This document shows positions 1-7,928 of a stretch of 64,000 nucleotides of DNA, one piece after another. The notes beneath the pieces are model-generated. The model was given only the letters and a program-made list of their open reading frames with translations. It searched no databases and was not told the DNA's origin. The stretch is taken from NCBI GenBank assembly GCA_964452645.1, contig CAYVMO010000012.1, positions 31,779-95,778 of the forward strand, read 5' to 3'. Every line of letters begins with the position of its first letter. Position 1 is the first letter of the stretch. The translations under genes and the position numbers were made by a program. The DNA is from CAYXTW01 sp964452645 (GTDB lineage Bacteria > Zixibacteria > MSB-5A5 > GN15 > PGXB01).

Positions 1-587
1 GGTTGATTGCGACGATTCCGGTTTTTATCGCCGTGCTTTCCTATCTGTTCTTAAGGGAAAAACTCACTTTAAGGAAAATCTTCGGGATCGCCGTTGCGAC
101 CTTCGGCGTTTTATTATTAATCTCAAATGGCAGAATTAATACGCTTGGCTGGTCGAGTTCGACAGGAGATTGGCTGATTCTGGCCAGTTGTATTACCTGG
201 TCGGTGTATACCATTATCACGCGTAATATTACCCGGAGATGCAATCCTCTGGCGATATCATTCAGTCTTCTGCTGTTTCCGGCCCTTATTCTGACATTAT
301 ATGTTTTATTCACGACGCCGATCGAACGGTTCATGTCATTGCCTCCGGAAATAATCGCAATGCTGGTATTTCTGGGTGTTTTTTGCCTGGGTCTGGCGCA
401 CTGGCTCTGGCTGGAAGGTCTATCTCGTAAGGGGGCCGTCGATGTGGGCGTTTATCTTTATTTTGAGCCGGTTGTCACGACCATCGCGGCCATTCCCATT
501 CTGGGTGAAAAACTCACTTTCTTTATGATAGTCGGGGCTATGCTGATCGTTGCCGGTGTCTATCTGGTGGAGAGAAAAACATCTTAA
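1..587 (+). CDS. DMT-superfamily (EamA) transporter, 3' part only
   Basis: Inner-membrane transporter of the drug/metabolite family; the substrate cannot be inferred. About 194 residues are visible and the reading frame is open to the window edge, so the N-terminal half lies upstream. What is seen is the end of the first EamA repeat (LREKLTLRKIFGIAVATFGV, a typical repeat end) and a complete second repeat that again ends in GEKLTFFMIVGAMLIVAGVYL. About six hydrophobic segments are present, with a short basic C-terminus. The family is usually near 290-300 residues, which fits a missing first third. The codon at position 3 is TTG, but nothing suggests it is the real start. Confidence 0.85.
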   Translation, partial: LIATIPVFIAVLSYLFLREKLTLRKIFGIAVATFGVLLLISNGRINTLGWSSSTGDWLILASCITWSVYTIITRNITRRCNPLAISFSLLLFPALILTLYVLFTTPIERFMSLPPEIIAMLVFLGVFCLGLAHWLWLEGLSRKGAVDVGVYLYFEPVVTTIAAIPILGEKLTFFMIVGAMLIVAGVYLVERKTS

Positions 588-712
588 TCTCCGGCGAAAA
601 CTCCCGATAATGTATTTATAAAGAAAAAAATTGATTTTCTCTGGAATAAAAGATTATTGATACACGAAAATTGCGGATTTGCATATTTGCAAAATCACGG
701 AGGAGGTTTATA

Positions 713-2248
713 ATGAAAATTAAAATTAGTATACTGGCATGCCTGTTTTCTTTAATAGCTATCTCGTGGACTTTCGGCTCCGCGTTGCCTGATAATATCA
801 AAAAGTTGTATGATTCCACGCAGACTATCGAGGCCGAGGTTTTTGCACCGAAAGGGTACGAGAAAGCGGAAAATGCATTTAATGAATTGCGTGACGCCAT
901 CGCTCAGGGTAAGAAACAAAGCAAAATCGACGAATTGACGGAAGAATGCCATAAGTACGCCGAAAATGTATTTAAAGTCGTCGAGGTAACCAAACTATCG
1001 CTCTCCGAATATCTCGACCCCCGGGATCGCGCCATTCAGGCCAAGGCGCCGACCCTGGTACCGGAGTTGTATCAGAAGGCTGAAGAGCAATTTGTTAAGG
1101 CGGCGGGAAAAGTCGAAGGCGGCGACGTTGAAGACGGATTGAAGGAAGCCGAGAAATCAGCGCCGCTTTTCGATGAAGCCGAATTGAAGGCCATAAAAGT
1201 AGAGATCATGAGGATGGCCGGTTCGCTTATCGATAAAGCCGACGAAGATGAAGCACAGAAATATGCTCCGACAACGTTGGATAAAGCCCGAACATCACTG
1301 ACGAAATGTGATAAAATTCTCGATAAGGATCGTTATAACCGGACCGAGTCGGTTAAAGCCGCGTCAATCGCCGAATACGAAGCGCGTCACGCATCGAATA
1401 TCGCCCAGTCCGTCCGGGCGATGGAGCGCAATGATCAGGCCTGGGAAAAGTTGATTCTTTTATATGAAATCGAAATGCAGAAAGTCGCTGATGAATTCGA
1501 TATGGGGCAGCTGCCGTTTGATTTCGGCCCGTCGGCGGCCGCCGAAAGTCTGATTATCAGAGTCAGAACCCAGGAAAAAACTCTGGCCGATATGAAAAAT
1601 ACAATCAATGAGTTGGGATCAAAGCTGACGGAGATTGCCGGTCGCCTTGGAATCGAGGCCAATCAGGAAAACCTGCTCGGATTGACGTTATCTATAAATA
1701 ATGCCCTGGGTGAATCGTTGAGTGAAAAGCAGGAACTGGCGACAACGCTGGAATCCAAAGAGGATAAACTCGCCGAGCTTAAGCAGGTTCACGAACAGCT
1801 GGACTCGGAACTTCAGATGCGCAAGGATAAAGAGGAAAAAATCAAAACCGCCCGGCGACTTTTGAATCCGACCGAGGGAGAAGTCCTTTATAACGCCACC
1901 AATGATATTGTCCTGCGGCTTTCCGGTCTTTCATTCGCCAGCGGCGCCAGCGAAATCGAAGAAGGCCATGTCGAGCTTCTGAAAAAAGTCGAGCAGATTC
2001 TGGAAATGTTTCCCGGGGACAAACTTATTGTTGAGGGTCATACCGATGATCGCGGCGAACACAGCACCAACATGCGGCTTTCGGAGCATCGGGCATTTGC
2101 GGTCATGCAGTATTTCAGGAAGACTCTGTCGATTCCCTCCGATCAAATCAGCGCCGTCGGCTATGGTCCGGATAAACCGGTCGGAACCAACACAACCAAA
2201 GAAGGCCGCGCCAAAAACAGGCGAATCGACATACTTATCCTTCAATAA
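713..2248 (+). CDS. Secreted coiled-coil protein with C-terminal OmpA peptidoglycan-binding domain
   Basis: Probable periplasmic or outer-membrane-associated protein of 511 residues that anchors to peptidoglycan. The start at 713 is chosen because GGAGGAGG lies a few bases upstream and a signal peptide follows at once (MKIKISILACLFSLIAISW). Residues about 20-380 are charged and helix-rich, with DUF4398-like helical repeats and a long coiled coil (residues about 280-380). Residues about 400-511 are an OmpA_C domain with VEGHTDDRG and LSEHRA, the region that contacts diaminopimelate in this family, and it ends in NRRIDI. It appears to be a single-gene unit. It resembles OmpA/Pal-like envelope stabilisers. 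A motility role is possible but nothing in the sequence shows it. Confidence 0.85.
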   Translation: MKIKISILACLFSLIAISWTFGSALPDNIKKLYDSTQTIEAEVFAPKGYEKAENAFNELRDAIAQGKKQSKIDELTEECHKYAENVFKVVEVTKLSLSEYLDPRDRAIQAKAPTLVPELYQKAEEQFVKAAGKVEGGDVEDGLKEAEKSAPLFDEAELKAIKVEIMRMAGSLIDKADEDEAQKYAPTTLDKARTSLTKCDKILDKDRYNRTESVKAASIAEYEARHASNIAQSVRAMERNDQAWEKLILLYEIEMQKVADEFDMGQLPFDFGPSAAAESLIIRVRTQEKTLADMKNTINELGSKLTEIAGRLGIEANQENLLGLTLSINNALGESLSEKQELATTLESKEDKLAELKQVHEQLDSELQMRKDKEEKIKTARRLLNPTEGEVLYNATNDIVLRLSGLSFASGASEIEEGHVELLKKVEQILEMFPGDKLIVEGHTDDRGEHSTNMRLSEHRAFAVMQYFRKTLSIPSDQISAVGYGPDKPVGTNTTKEGRAKNRRIDILILQ

Positions 2249-2372
2249 AATTATTTTTAATTTGTTTTTTTCCATAATATTTTTTATTATTTATATTATG
2301 GAGAAAAGATACCATTATGCGGATGCATTTTGTCCGAATTGCTATAATTATATGGCATGATAGGAGGTTGTT

Positions 2373-3080
2373 ATGAGTGAAGAGCCTGTCGGTTGTGCCA
2401 AGCCGACCGGAGTTGCGATCGGCGACAAAAAACCGGCCGAAAAAACCGAGCAAAAGTCAAATCAGAAGGAGGATATCGTGCAAGCAAAAGTGGGCGGCAA
2501 AGCCCCTGATTTTCAGGCCCCGGCGTTTCATAAAGGAAAATTCGTTACCATCAAGCTGTCCGATTATTTCGGCAAGTGGATATTGGTCTGTTTTTATCCC
2601 GGTGATTTTACCTTTGTCTGACCCACCGAATTATCGGCGGTCGCCGGTAAGTACGATGAGCTTAAGGAACTGGGAGTCGAGGTTTTCTCCATCAGTACTG
2701 ACAGCAATTTTACCCATAAAATATGGAACGAAACCGAATTATCCAAAATGACCAAAAACGGTATCCCCTGGCCGATGATTAGTGATGGGGCCGGGAATCT
2801 CGGCAAAGTCTATGGTGTTTATGACGAAACCAACGGCGTAAATATTCGCGGCCGGTTTTTGATTGATCCGGACGGCATAATTCAGGCGATGGAAGTGCTG
2901 ACACCCCCGGTCGGCCGCAAAATTGAGGAGACTATTCGACAGGTTCATGCTTTCCAGCATGTCCGCAAATCCAAAGGCGCCGAAGCTTGCCCGGCCGGAT
3001 GGGAACCGGGTAAGATGACACTTAAAGTCGGACCCGATCTGGTCGGCCGGGTCTGGGAAGTCTGGAAACCGGGCGCGTAA
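2373..3080 (+). CDS. Peroxiredoxin, probable selenoprotein (Sec at residue 83, TGA 2619-2621)
   Basis: AhpC/Prx1-type peroxidase that reduces H2O2 or alkyl hydroperoxides. The frame is open from 2373 to 3080 apart from one TGA at 2619-2621. That TGA falls exactly at the peroxidatic cysteine of the family motif PxxxTxxC, read here as PGDFTFV-U-PTEL. The frame continues without shift through ISTDSNFTHKIW, GRFLIDPDG and the C-terminal resolving-Cys motif ACPAGWEPG (Cys206). A 235-residue product with selenocysteine at 83 is predicted. A hairpin suited to a bacterial SECIS follows (2631-2650). ATG 2373 has AGGAGG at 2362-2367. A second in-frame start, GTG 2478, also has a good ribosome site (AGAAGGAGG, 2464-2472) and would remove a 35-residue polar extension containing Cys8. 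Alternatives are a nonsense mutation or a sequencing error, but the exact position plus the hairpin argue against both. Confidence 0.85.
2631..2650 (+). promoter_or_regulatory. Candidate bacterial SECIS hairpin
   Basis: An 8-bp stem, 2631-2638 (TTATCGGC) with 2643-2650 (GCCGGTAA), closes a GGTC tetraloop. Seven pairs are Watson-Crick and one is G-U. The loop begins 17 bases after the UGA at 2619-2621 and starts with GG. Both properties match the known bSECIS rule of a short stem-loop just downstream of UGA with a G among the first two loop bases. SelB binding is inferred. Confidence 0.75.
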
Positions 3081-3118
3081 AATCCCGCTTCTTGTTCGGG
3101 CATTTCCAAATAATTATT

Positions 3119-3157
3119 AAATCGGCACTCGCTTATTGAGTGCCGATTTATTATTTT
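3119..3157 (+). terminator. Rho-independent terminator after the peroxiredoxin gene
   Basis: A perfect 12-bp inverted repeat (AAATCGGCACTC, 3119-3130, with GAGTGCCGATTT, 3138-3149) has a 7-base loop and is followed by the T-rich TATTATTTTT. It lies 39 bases after the stop codon. Confidence 0.85.
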
Positions 3158-3199
3158 TGCGGATATGTAATTGAGTTTATATAATAAGGAAAAGACAAC

Positions 3200-3481
3200 A
3201 TGTTCGTGCACATGTCGGTTCATCGGCCGAAAGCGGGGAAGGGAAAACTGTTGATAGAATCGATGCACCGCTTCGGGGCGGCCATGCAGGGAGCCGACGG
3301 ATTTAAGCGGGCACATGCGCTGCAGGATGAAACCAGCGGGGCATTGATCGGGCTGGCTATCTGGGATTCGAAGGAACAATGGCAGGTGGCGCGTCCGAAA
3401 ATGGCCGAGGCGGTGAAGGATGATCCCTTCGAGGAATGGGAGGAAAATCCGCCGGAAGTCTTCAGGCTTAATGTGGTTTAG
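3200..3481 (+). CDS. Small ABM-like (dimeric alpha/beta barrel) protein
   Basis: A 93-residue protein of unknown function. The pattern MFVHMSVHRPKAGKGKLL, then ALQDETSGALIGLAIWDSKEQWQVA, looks like the antibiotic-biosynthesis-monooxygenase/dimeric alpha-beta barrel fold, in which small proteins degrade or bind diverse ligands. No catalytic residue can be assigned. AAGGAAAA lies just upstream of the ATG. It stands between a terminator and a GNAT gene 50 bases downstream, and the two are likely cotranscribed. Family assignment is from sequence flavour only. Confidence 0.7.
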   Translation: MFVHMSVHRPKAGKGKLLIESMHRFGAAMQGADGFKRAHALQDETSGALIGLAIWDSKEQWQVARPKMAEAVKDDPFEEWEENPPEVFRLNVV

Positions 3482-3531
3482 ATAGTCAATAATCCGGCCG
3501 ATAGAAAAATATATGCTGGGGAGGGGAAGAT

Positions 3532-4080
3532 TTGGATTTAAAAGTCGTTCCATTGAACGCCGAGCGCAAAGATGATTTTTATCGTGTCCATTCCGAAGAA
3601 AATGGACACGGTTGGTGTTTCTGTGTCGCCTGGTGGACGCCGACCTGGGAGGCATGGAGTAAACGTACCGCCGACGAAAACCGGCTGATGCGCGAACAGC
3701 TTTTTGATGTCGAACAGTACGACGGCTATCTGATGTACGATGGCGACAAGCCGATCGGCTGGTGCCAGGTCGGGCCGCGTGATAGACTTCATAAACTCGT
3801 TTTTGAATACAGATTGCCGCCCAACTCCGATGCCTGGGCGGTCAGTTGTTTTATCATTATTCCCGCCTACAGAGAGATTGGTCTGGGCAACTTTATGTTG
3901 GCGGAGATATTGAAAGACCTTAAAGCCAGAGGCGTTAAATACGTGCAGGGCTTTCCGCGGCGCGGGAAAGACCTGGCGGTCGATGATCTCTGGACCGGCC
4001 CGGAAAAATTTTTTCAGGTGGCGGGATTCACGCTTGAATGCGACGATCCCGAGTATCCAATTTACGGGAAATATTTGTAA
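3532..4080 (+). CDS. GNAT-family N-acetyltransferase
   Basis: A 182-residue protein that probably transfers an acetyl group from acetyl-CoA to an unknown amine. The start is TTG at 3532, with GGGGAGGGG upstream; no ATG fits better. The central GNAT region is visible as AVSCFIIIPAYREIGLGNFMLAEILKDLKARGVKYVQGFPRR, where the segment around YREIGLGNFM corresponds to the Q/RxxGxG/A acetyl-CoA loop (here REIGLG). The N-terminus contains GWCFCVAWW, an unusual Cys/Trp-rich patch seen in a subset of GNATs. Its last 53 bases overlap the end of a minus-strand gene fragment (4028-4384). Confidence 0.8.
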   Translation: MDLKVVPLNAERKDDFYRVHSEENGHGWCFCVAWWTPTWEAWSKRTADENRLMREQLFDVEQYDGYLMYDGDKPIGWCQVGPRDRLHKLVFEYRLPPNSDAWAVSCFIIIPAYREIGLGNFMLAEILKDLKARGVKYVQGFPRRGKDLAVDDLWTGPEKFFQVAGFTLECDDPEYPIYGKYL

Positions 4081-4384
4081 GTGCGATATCATTTCGCGAC
4101 ATTTCATAATAATATATGGTATCATCTTCAAGTCCGATAAGCTTGACCAGATGAACATAATCGGCCGAGGTTTCGTTGGCCGAATCGCCCAAAGACGTGG
4201 TCAGTCCATACCTTATACAGGCGTCAACGCTATCGGATGATAACCACGATACCGTCGCCGAGGCGCTGGTCAGGTTGGAAACCTGAATATTTGTGATTTC
4301 TGCATGGGCGTAAGGGATTACCAGCAGGAAAATAATTGCAAAAAAGGCGAATGCGTTTTTGGGTACGCGCCGTGAATTAAGCAT
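4028..4384 (-). pseudogene. Truncated secreted protein with one fibronectin-III-like domain
   Basis: Reads from 4384 with a good ribosome site (GGAGATG) and a clear signal peptide (NAFAFFAIIFLLVIPYAHA). One fibronectin III/purple-acid-phosphatase-like domain follows (ITNIQVSNLTSASATVSWLS, then YYYEM). After YYYEM the family would continue into the last strand; instead the frame runs into an unrelated charged tail (SRNDIALTNISRKLDTRDR) that is antisense to the end of the GNAT gene. This looks like the 5' end of a larger surface-protein gene cut by recombination. It could still be expressed as a short secreted peptide. It lies beside the RHS remnant, suggesting one disturbed locus. Confidence 0.6.
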
Positions 4385-4507
4385 TTTAACATCTCCTATA
4401 TGTTTCGATTTTTATTGTCCTATTTTTCTATATTTATTCCTCCAAGATATTGCCGGCCTTTAAGAATGTCAGGAATGCAAAGCCTCCGATCTACGCGTGT
4501 TGCATAA

Positions 4508-5065
4508 TTAATCCCAACTCCTAATAAGCCATTGACCTCTATACTTATAATAATCATCTGCAAGGCCATCATTATTTTCAATCCGGATTATTTCATGGAT
4601 TAGGTGTACACCTTCTGGACCAGGCTCGTGATTATCACTTGTAAAATAATGGAATTCATCCAAAGTTGCAGTCGTATCTTTTATAATAGATACTCCCCCC
4701 AAAAGGGCGCCATCAATAATCTCGTCAAGTATCAGATTACCGTATTTTAATGATGCAACTGCCAAATGATATTTCCATTCGTCCTTATCTTCCTCTCTCA
4801 TTTTTTGACATAAAAAAATGACTTTCAATAATGTGTCGGAACTATCATCGCCGGAAATATGGCCATGTGTAAAACAAGGATTTATTTCTGCGTCTCCGAG
4901 GAAGCTGTAAAAACTATCGATCTGAGTATATCCATTCTTCTCAGCGAATTCTACTAATTGTTGTGGCATTATCAATATTTTATTTTTTTTATTGATTTCT
5001 CCCCCCTTGGAAAGAATAGGCAGACATATGATTGATATTGTTAAGAATAGAATCCATTTCATCAT
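4508..5065 (-). CDS. Secreted protein, candidate immunity partner of the RHS effector
   Basis: About 185 residues; the family is not recognised. The start is placed at 5065 (or the next ATG, 5062) because AAGGAG precedes it and a signal peptide follows (MMKWILFLTISIICLPILS). The remainder is acidic and soluble, with conserved-looking GDAEINPCFTHGHISGDD and HEPGPEGVHLIHEI. The gene is AT-richer than its neighbours and starts 55 bases after the RHS gene that ends in a peptidase-like toxin domain. Gene order (effector then small gene), export signal and composition fit a periplasmic immunity protein against a cell-wall-directed effector. That role is inference from position only. Confidence 0.6.
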   Translation of the reverse strand: MMKWILFLTISIICLPILSKGGEINKKNKILIMPQQLVEFAEKNGYTQIDSFYSFLGDAEINPCFTHGHISGDDSSDTLLKVIFLCQKMREEDKDEWKYHLAVASLKYGNLILDEIIDGALLGGVSIIKDTTATLDEFHYFTSDNHEPGPEGVHLIHEIIRIENNDGLADDYYKYRGQWLIRSWD

Positions 5066-5120
5066 TATTCTCCTTCTTAAAGCTAAATTGAGTCCAAAAA
5101 TTGATTTAAAAGCCCTCGTC

Positions 5121-6194
5121 TTACCAGCCATATTTAATTGACCTTGCAATTATATATTGTATCCAATTTTGCGGATTAGACTTGTACAAGTTGGCGTGGA
5201 AATGTCCATGTTCTGCAAGAGGTCTTGCACTCTTTGGATTAAAAGCGGTTCCTTTCATCGCTTGTTCTACAATTTTATCCTTCTGTGGAGCAGAACATCC
5301 GGCCACGGCCGGACCCTCTAATTGAAAGTCTACAGCTCTGGCCCCCATTTCATATAGATGTGCACTAGTCTTACTAGAACCTTTTACTTCCGTATTTTCT
5401 GTTGCCGACATTATTCTTCCCGACTTGTCCTTGTAACGGTCCCCACCTGTTACTCGAATTGTAAAACGTGTATCTGGAAATCCCTGTTCAATTATATTCT
5501 GATTTAATTTCTTAAGATTTTCACGAACCTTTGGATTTAGAAGTACATAATTTCCCCAATCAATCTTTAATCCGAAAGGATCCGTAAAATCCACTGGTCC
5601 ATTCCCAACGTAACTATACAAGTTAACATCTCCTCCGGCCAATCCGATTGGATCGCGAGTGGTGAATCGGCCGGTCATCGGACTGTAATAGCGGGCGCGG
5701 TAATAATATAAACCAAACATGTTATCATATTCCCGCCCCGTGAAACTGACATAGTCACCGTCGGCGCTGCCGCTGTCGGCTACGAAATTCCCGAAAGCAT
5801 CGTAACGCATTATCTTCAGCACGTCACCGGAAGAATTGGTAATTTTGGCTACTGAGCCGAGCCCATCGGCAAAATGAAGATAATCGCCGCCATCGGTTTC
5901 GGTTTCGAGAATATTGTCGATCCCCGGACCATACAGGTAACGCACGACCACGGCATCGGTGTCGTCATGCTCAAAAAGCAAATCGGAACCCTCGTAAGAG
6001 TATTTTACGATAGTCGTATCATCATTGATAATGGACATTTTCCGAATCCTGTTACCCGCCCCGTCATAGGCGAAGCCCACTTCCATAGTATCGTCATAAA
6101 TATGGATGAGTTTATTATCCGCGGCGTATACAAAATGAAGAGCGGTAAAATACCATAAGATTATCGAAGGCTCTCCCAAGCCTCGCAAGGCCAA
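5121..6194 (-). CDS. RHS-repeat C-terminal fragment with M15-peptidase-like effector domain
   Basis: The visible product (about 357 residues) starts inside RHS/YD repeats (YDGAGNRIRK, MRYDAFGNFV). It passes through the RHS core hallmark (YYYRARYYSPMTGRFTTRDPIG, then NLYSYVGNGPVDFTDPFGL) and ends in a variable domain of about 145 residues. That domain has SSKTSAHLYEMGARAVDFQ and AEHGHFHANL, matching the zinc-binding His/Asp and HxH elements of the M15 D-Ala-D-Ala peptidase/hedgehog-like fold, so peptidoglycan is the likely target. No convincing start or secretion signal is seen. The 6194 TTG is only the first possible start after an in-frame stop, and full RHS proteins exceed 1,000 residues. 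It is therefore a 5'-truncated or orphan RHS tail, probably silent unless recombined. Confidence 0.75.
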   Translation of the reverse strand: MALRGLGEPSIILWYFTALHFVYAADNKLIHIYDDTMEVGFAYDGAGNRIRKMSIINDDTTIVKYSYEGSDLLFEHDDTDAVVVRYLYGPGIDNILETETDGGDYLHFADGLGSVAKITNSSGDVLKIMRYDAFGNFVADSGSADGDYVSFTGREYDNMFGLYYYRARYYSPMTGRFTTRDPIGLAGGDVNLYSYVGNGPVDFTDPFGLKIDWGNYVLLNPKVRENLKKLNQNIIEQGFPDTRFTIRVTGGDRYKDKSGRIMSATENTEVKGSSKTSAHLYEMGARAVDFQLEGPAVAGCSAPQKDKIVEQAMKGTAFNPKSARPLAEHGHFHANLYKSNPQNWIQYIIARSIKYGW

Positions 6195-6418
6195 GATCTT
6201 AGGCAGGGATAATGGCCCAATTTCTAAAAATATTTACGATATTGCCTTTTCTTATGATCCCAGCGCAAGCGGTGGGGCACCCTTGATTTGTTTTCAATTT
6301 TGTCGAAACCTGAAGCCGGATTTCGACCTGCTTTAATTGGACAGCCGGTCGTAAATGTTATAAATTTTATATTTGATTGTCGGTTTAAAAGAAATAGATT
6401 TATGAAAGGAGAATAATT
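6195..6418. other. Non-coding gap with a palindromic repeat unit
   Basis: No gene seen. A GTCGAAA...TTTCGAC inverted repeat near 6303-6328 resembles units after the menA-like gene (12338-12363) and in the repeats near 57,980 and 59,150. It probably belongs to a dispersed intergenic repeat. AAAGGAG near 6405 is the ribosome site of the next gene. Confidence 0.5.
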
Positions 6419-6724
6419 ATGCTTATACAGTTTTCCATGTTTCCGGTCGGTGGAAGCGAGTCGGCGTCGGCGGAAGTCTCGAAAGTAATCGACCTGATTG
6501 ATAAGTCGGGTCTGCCGTATAAAACTTCGGCGATGTCGACCGTTATCGAGGGCGAATGGGATGATATCATGTCGCTGATTAACAAGTGCCGCCTGAAATT
6601 GAAAGAGAGTAATAACCGGATATATATGGTGCTGACGATGGATGACCGCCGGGACGCGAAAAATCGTCTGAGCGGCAAGGTGGCGTCGATCGAGGATAAA
6701 CTAAAGCGAAAAATAAAATCTTAA
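6419..6724 (+). CDS. MTH1187/YqgV-type thiamine-binding-like protein
   Basis: A 101-residue cytosolic protein of the MTH1187 family (DUF77), a ferredoxin-like fold that tetramerises and in related YkoF proteins binds hydroxymethylpyrimidine or thiamine. Family hallmarks are IQFSMFPVGGSESASAEVSKVI at the N-terminus and KTSAMSTVIEGEWDDIM in the middle. Start ATG 6419 has AAAGGAG upstream. It precedes cutA by 15 bases, so the two are probably cotranscribed. The ligand is unproven for most members. Confidence 0.85.
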   Translation: MLIQFSMFPVGGSESASAEVSKVIDLIDKSGLPYKTSAMSTVIEGEWDDIMSLINKCRLKLKESNNRIYMVLTMDDRRDAKNRLSGKVASIEDKLKRKIKS

Positions 6725-6739
6725 AATTCGGAGAAAAAT

Positions 6740-7057
6740 ATGTCGGCATTCAGAGTTGTCCTGATAACCACCCCCCCGGATATGGCTGAGGGAATTTCGC
6801 AGAAGATAGTCGAAAACAAAATGGCCGCCTGTGTCAATATTGTCGAGAGGGTCAAATCGATTTACCACTGGAAAGGGGTGGTCAAAAAAGACTTCGAAAG
6901 TCTGTTGATTGTTAAGACGGCGACGAAAAAAGTGGAGAGTTTGATTCGGTTTATCCGAGAAAATCACACGTACGATGTCCCGGAAGTAATCTCGATGACG
7001 ATCGCCGAGGGGAACCCGGATTATCTTAATTGGCTGGACGAAGAAACGAGTTTTTGA
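6740..7057 (+). CDS. cutA: CutA divalent-cation tolerance protein
   Basis: A 105-residue trimeric CutA1-family protein; members bind divalent copper and have a PII-like fold, and their physiological role is still debated. Family residues are visible: MAACVNIVERVKSIYHWKG, ESLLIVKTATKKVESL and HTYDVPEVISMTIAEGNPDYLNWL. Length is normal. It follows the thiamine-binding-like gene closely and is followed 65 bases later by the SAM hydrolase. Confidence 0.93.
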   Translation: MSAFRVVLITTPPDMAEGISQKIVENKMAACVNIVERVKSIYHWKGVVKKDFESLLIVKTATKKVESLIRFIRENHTYDVPEVISMTIAEGNPDYLNWLDEETSF

Positions 7058-7121
7058 AATTTCAGGAAGGGCAACAATGGTTGCTCTCTCTGGTAAAGAA
7101 TAGACGAGGGAGTGTAAATTT

Positions 7122-7907
7122 TTGGCAACTGTAAATGTCGAAAAACCGATTATAACGCTGACGACCGATTTCGGATTGAAGGATAATTATATCGGGATTA
7201 TCAAGGGATTGATTTCCTTCCTCAATAAGAAGGCGAGTATAATCGATATCTCCAATGAGGTGCCGCCGTTTAATATCGATACCGGAAGGTATCTGCTGGA
7301 GACGTCGTATCTGAATTTTCCGTCGGGGACGATTCATCTGGCGATTGTCGATCCCGATGTCGGAACCAGGCGCAAAATCGTAATTGTGGAGACGGGTCAC
7401 TGTTTGTTTGTCGGGCCGGATAATGGTCTTTTTTCATTTCTGAAAAAATCGAACATTAAAAAAATTGTCGTGGTGACTAATCCGAAATATTTTCTCAAAG
7501 ATGTTTCGCCGACATTTCATGGTCGGGATATAATGGCGCCGGTGACGGCGTATTTATCATTGGGCGTCGCGCCGGTGGAATTCGGCCCGGCGGCTAAATC
7601 TCTGTTTCGACTCCGAAGCGGACGAGTCGGCAAGGGGAGAGGCAAAATAATCTATGTCGATCGATTCGGTAATCTGGTGACATCTCTAAGGCAAGCCGAT
7701 CTACCCGCCGGAAACTTTTCGATATTCTTAAATGATTATAAGATAGGTCGCCTTCGCAAAACATTCGGATCGGTTAGGGCCGGTATGCCCGTTTGTTATA
7801 TCAATTCCTTCGGATACCTTGAGGTCGCGGTTAATCTTGGTTCGGCGGCGGAGTATTTCGGTATCGACGATACCACAAAGACAAACATTTTGATTGCGCC
7901 GGCTTAA
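7122..7907 (+). CDS. SAM hydrolase / DUF62 (fluorinase-chlorinase fold)
   Basis: A 261-residue member of the SAM hydroxide adenosyltransferase family, which hydrolyses S-adenosylmethionine to adenosine and methionine. Motifs in order are LTTDFGLKDNYIGIIKG (N-terminal active-site Asp), DPDVGTRRK, GPDNGLFSF, FHGRDIMAPVTAYLS, YVDRFGNLVTSL and the C-terminal INSFGYLEVAVNLGSAAEYFG. The best start is TTG at 7122 with GAGGGAG upstream. Halogenases of this fold carry an extra loop that is not apparent here, so hydrolase activity is the safer call. Confidence 0.9.
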   Translation: MATVNVEKPIITLTTDFGLKDNYIGIIKGLISFLNKKASIIDISNEVPPFNIDTGRYLLETSYLNFPSGTIHLAIVDPDVGTRRKIVIVETGHCLFVGPDNGLFSFLKKSNIKKIVVVTNPKYFLKDVSPTFHGRDIMAPVTAYLSLGVAPVEFGPAAKSLFRLRSGRVGKGRGKIIYVDRFGNLVTSLRQADLPAGNFSIFLNDYKIGRLRKTFGSVRAGMPVCYINSFGYLEVAVNLGSAAEYFGIDDTTKTNILIAPA

Positions 7908-7928
7908 ATCAACTCATAGATTGGCATC

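Noticed and set aside
2298..2360. A 20-codon open frame with a CPNC motif just upstream of the Sec-peroxiredoxin
   Set aside because: No ribosome site before its ATG and no way to distinguish it from chance; noted only because it contains CxxC.
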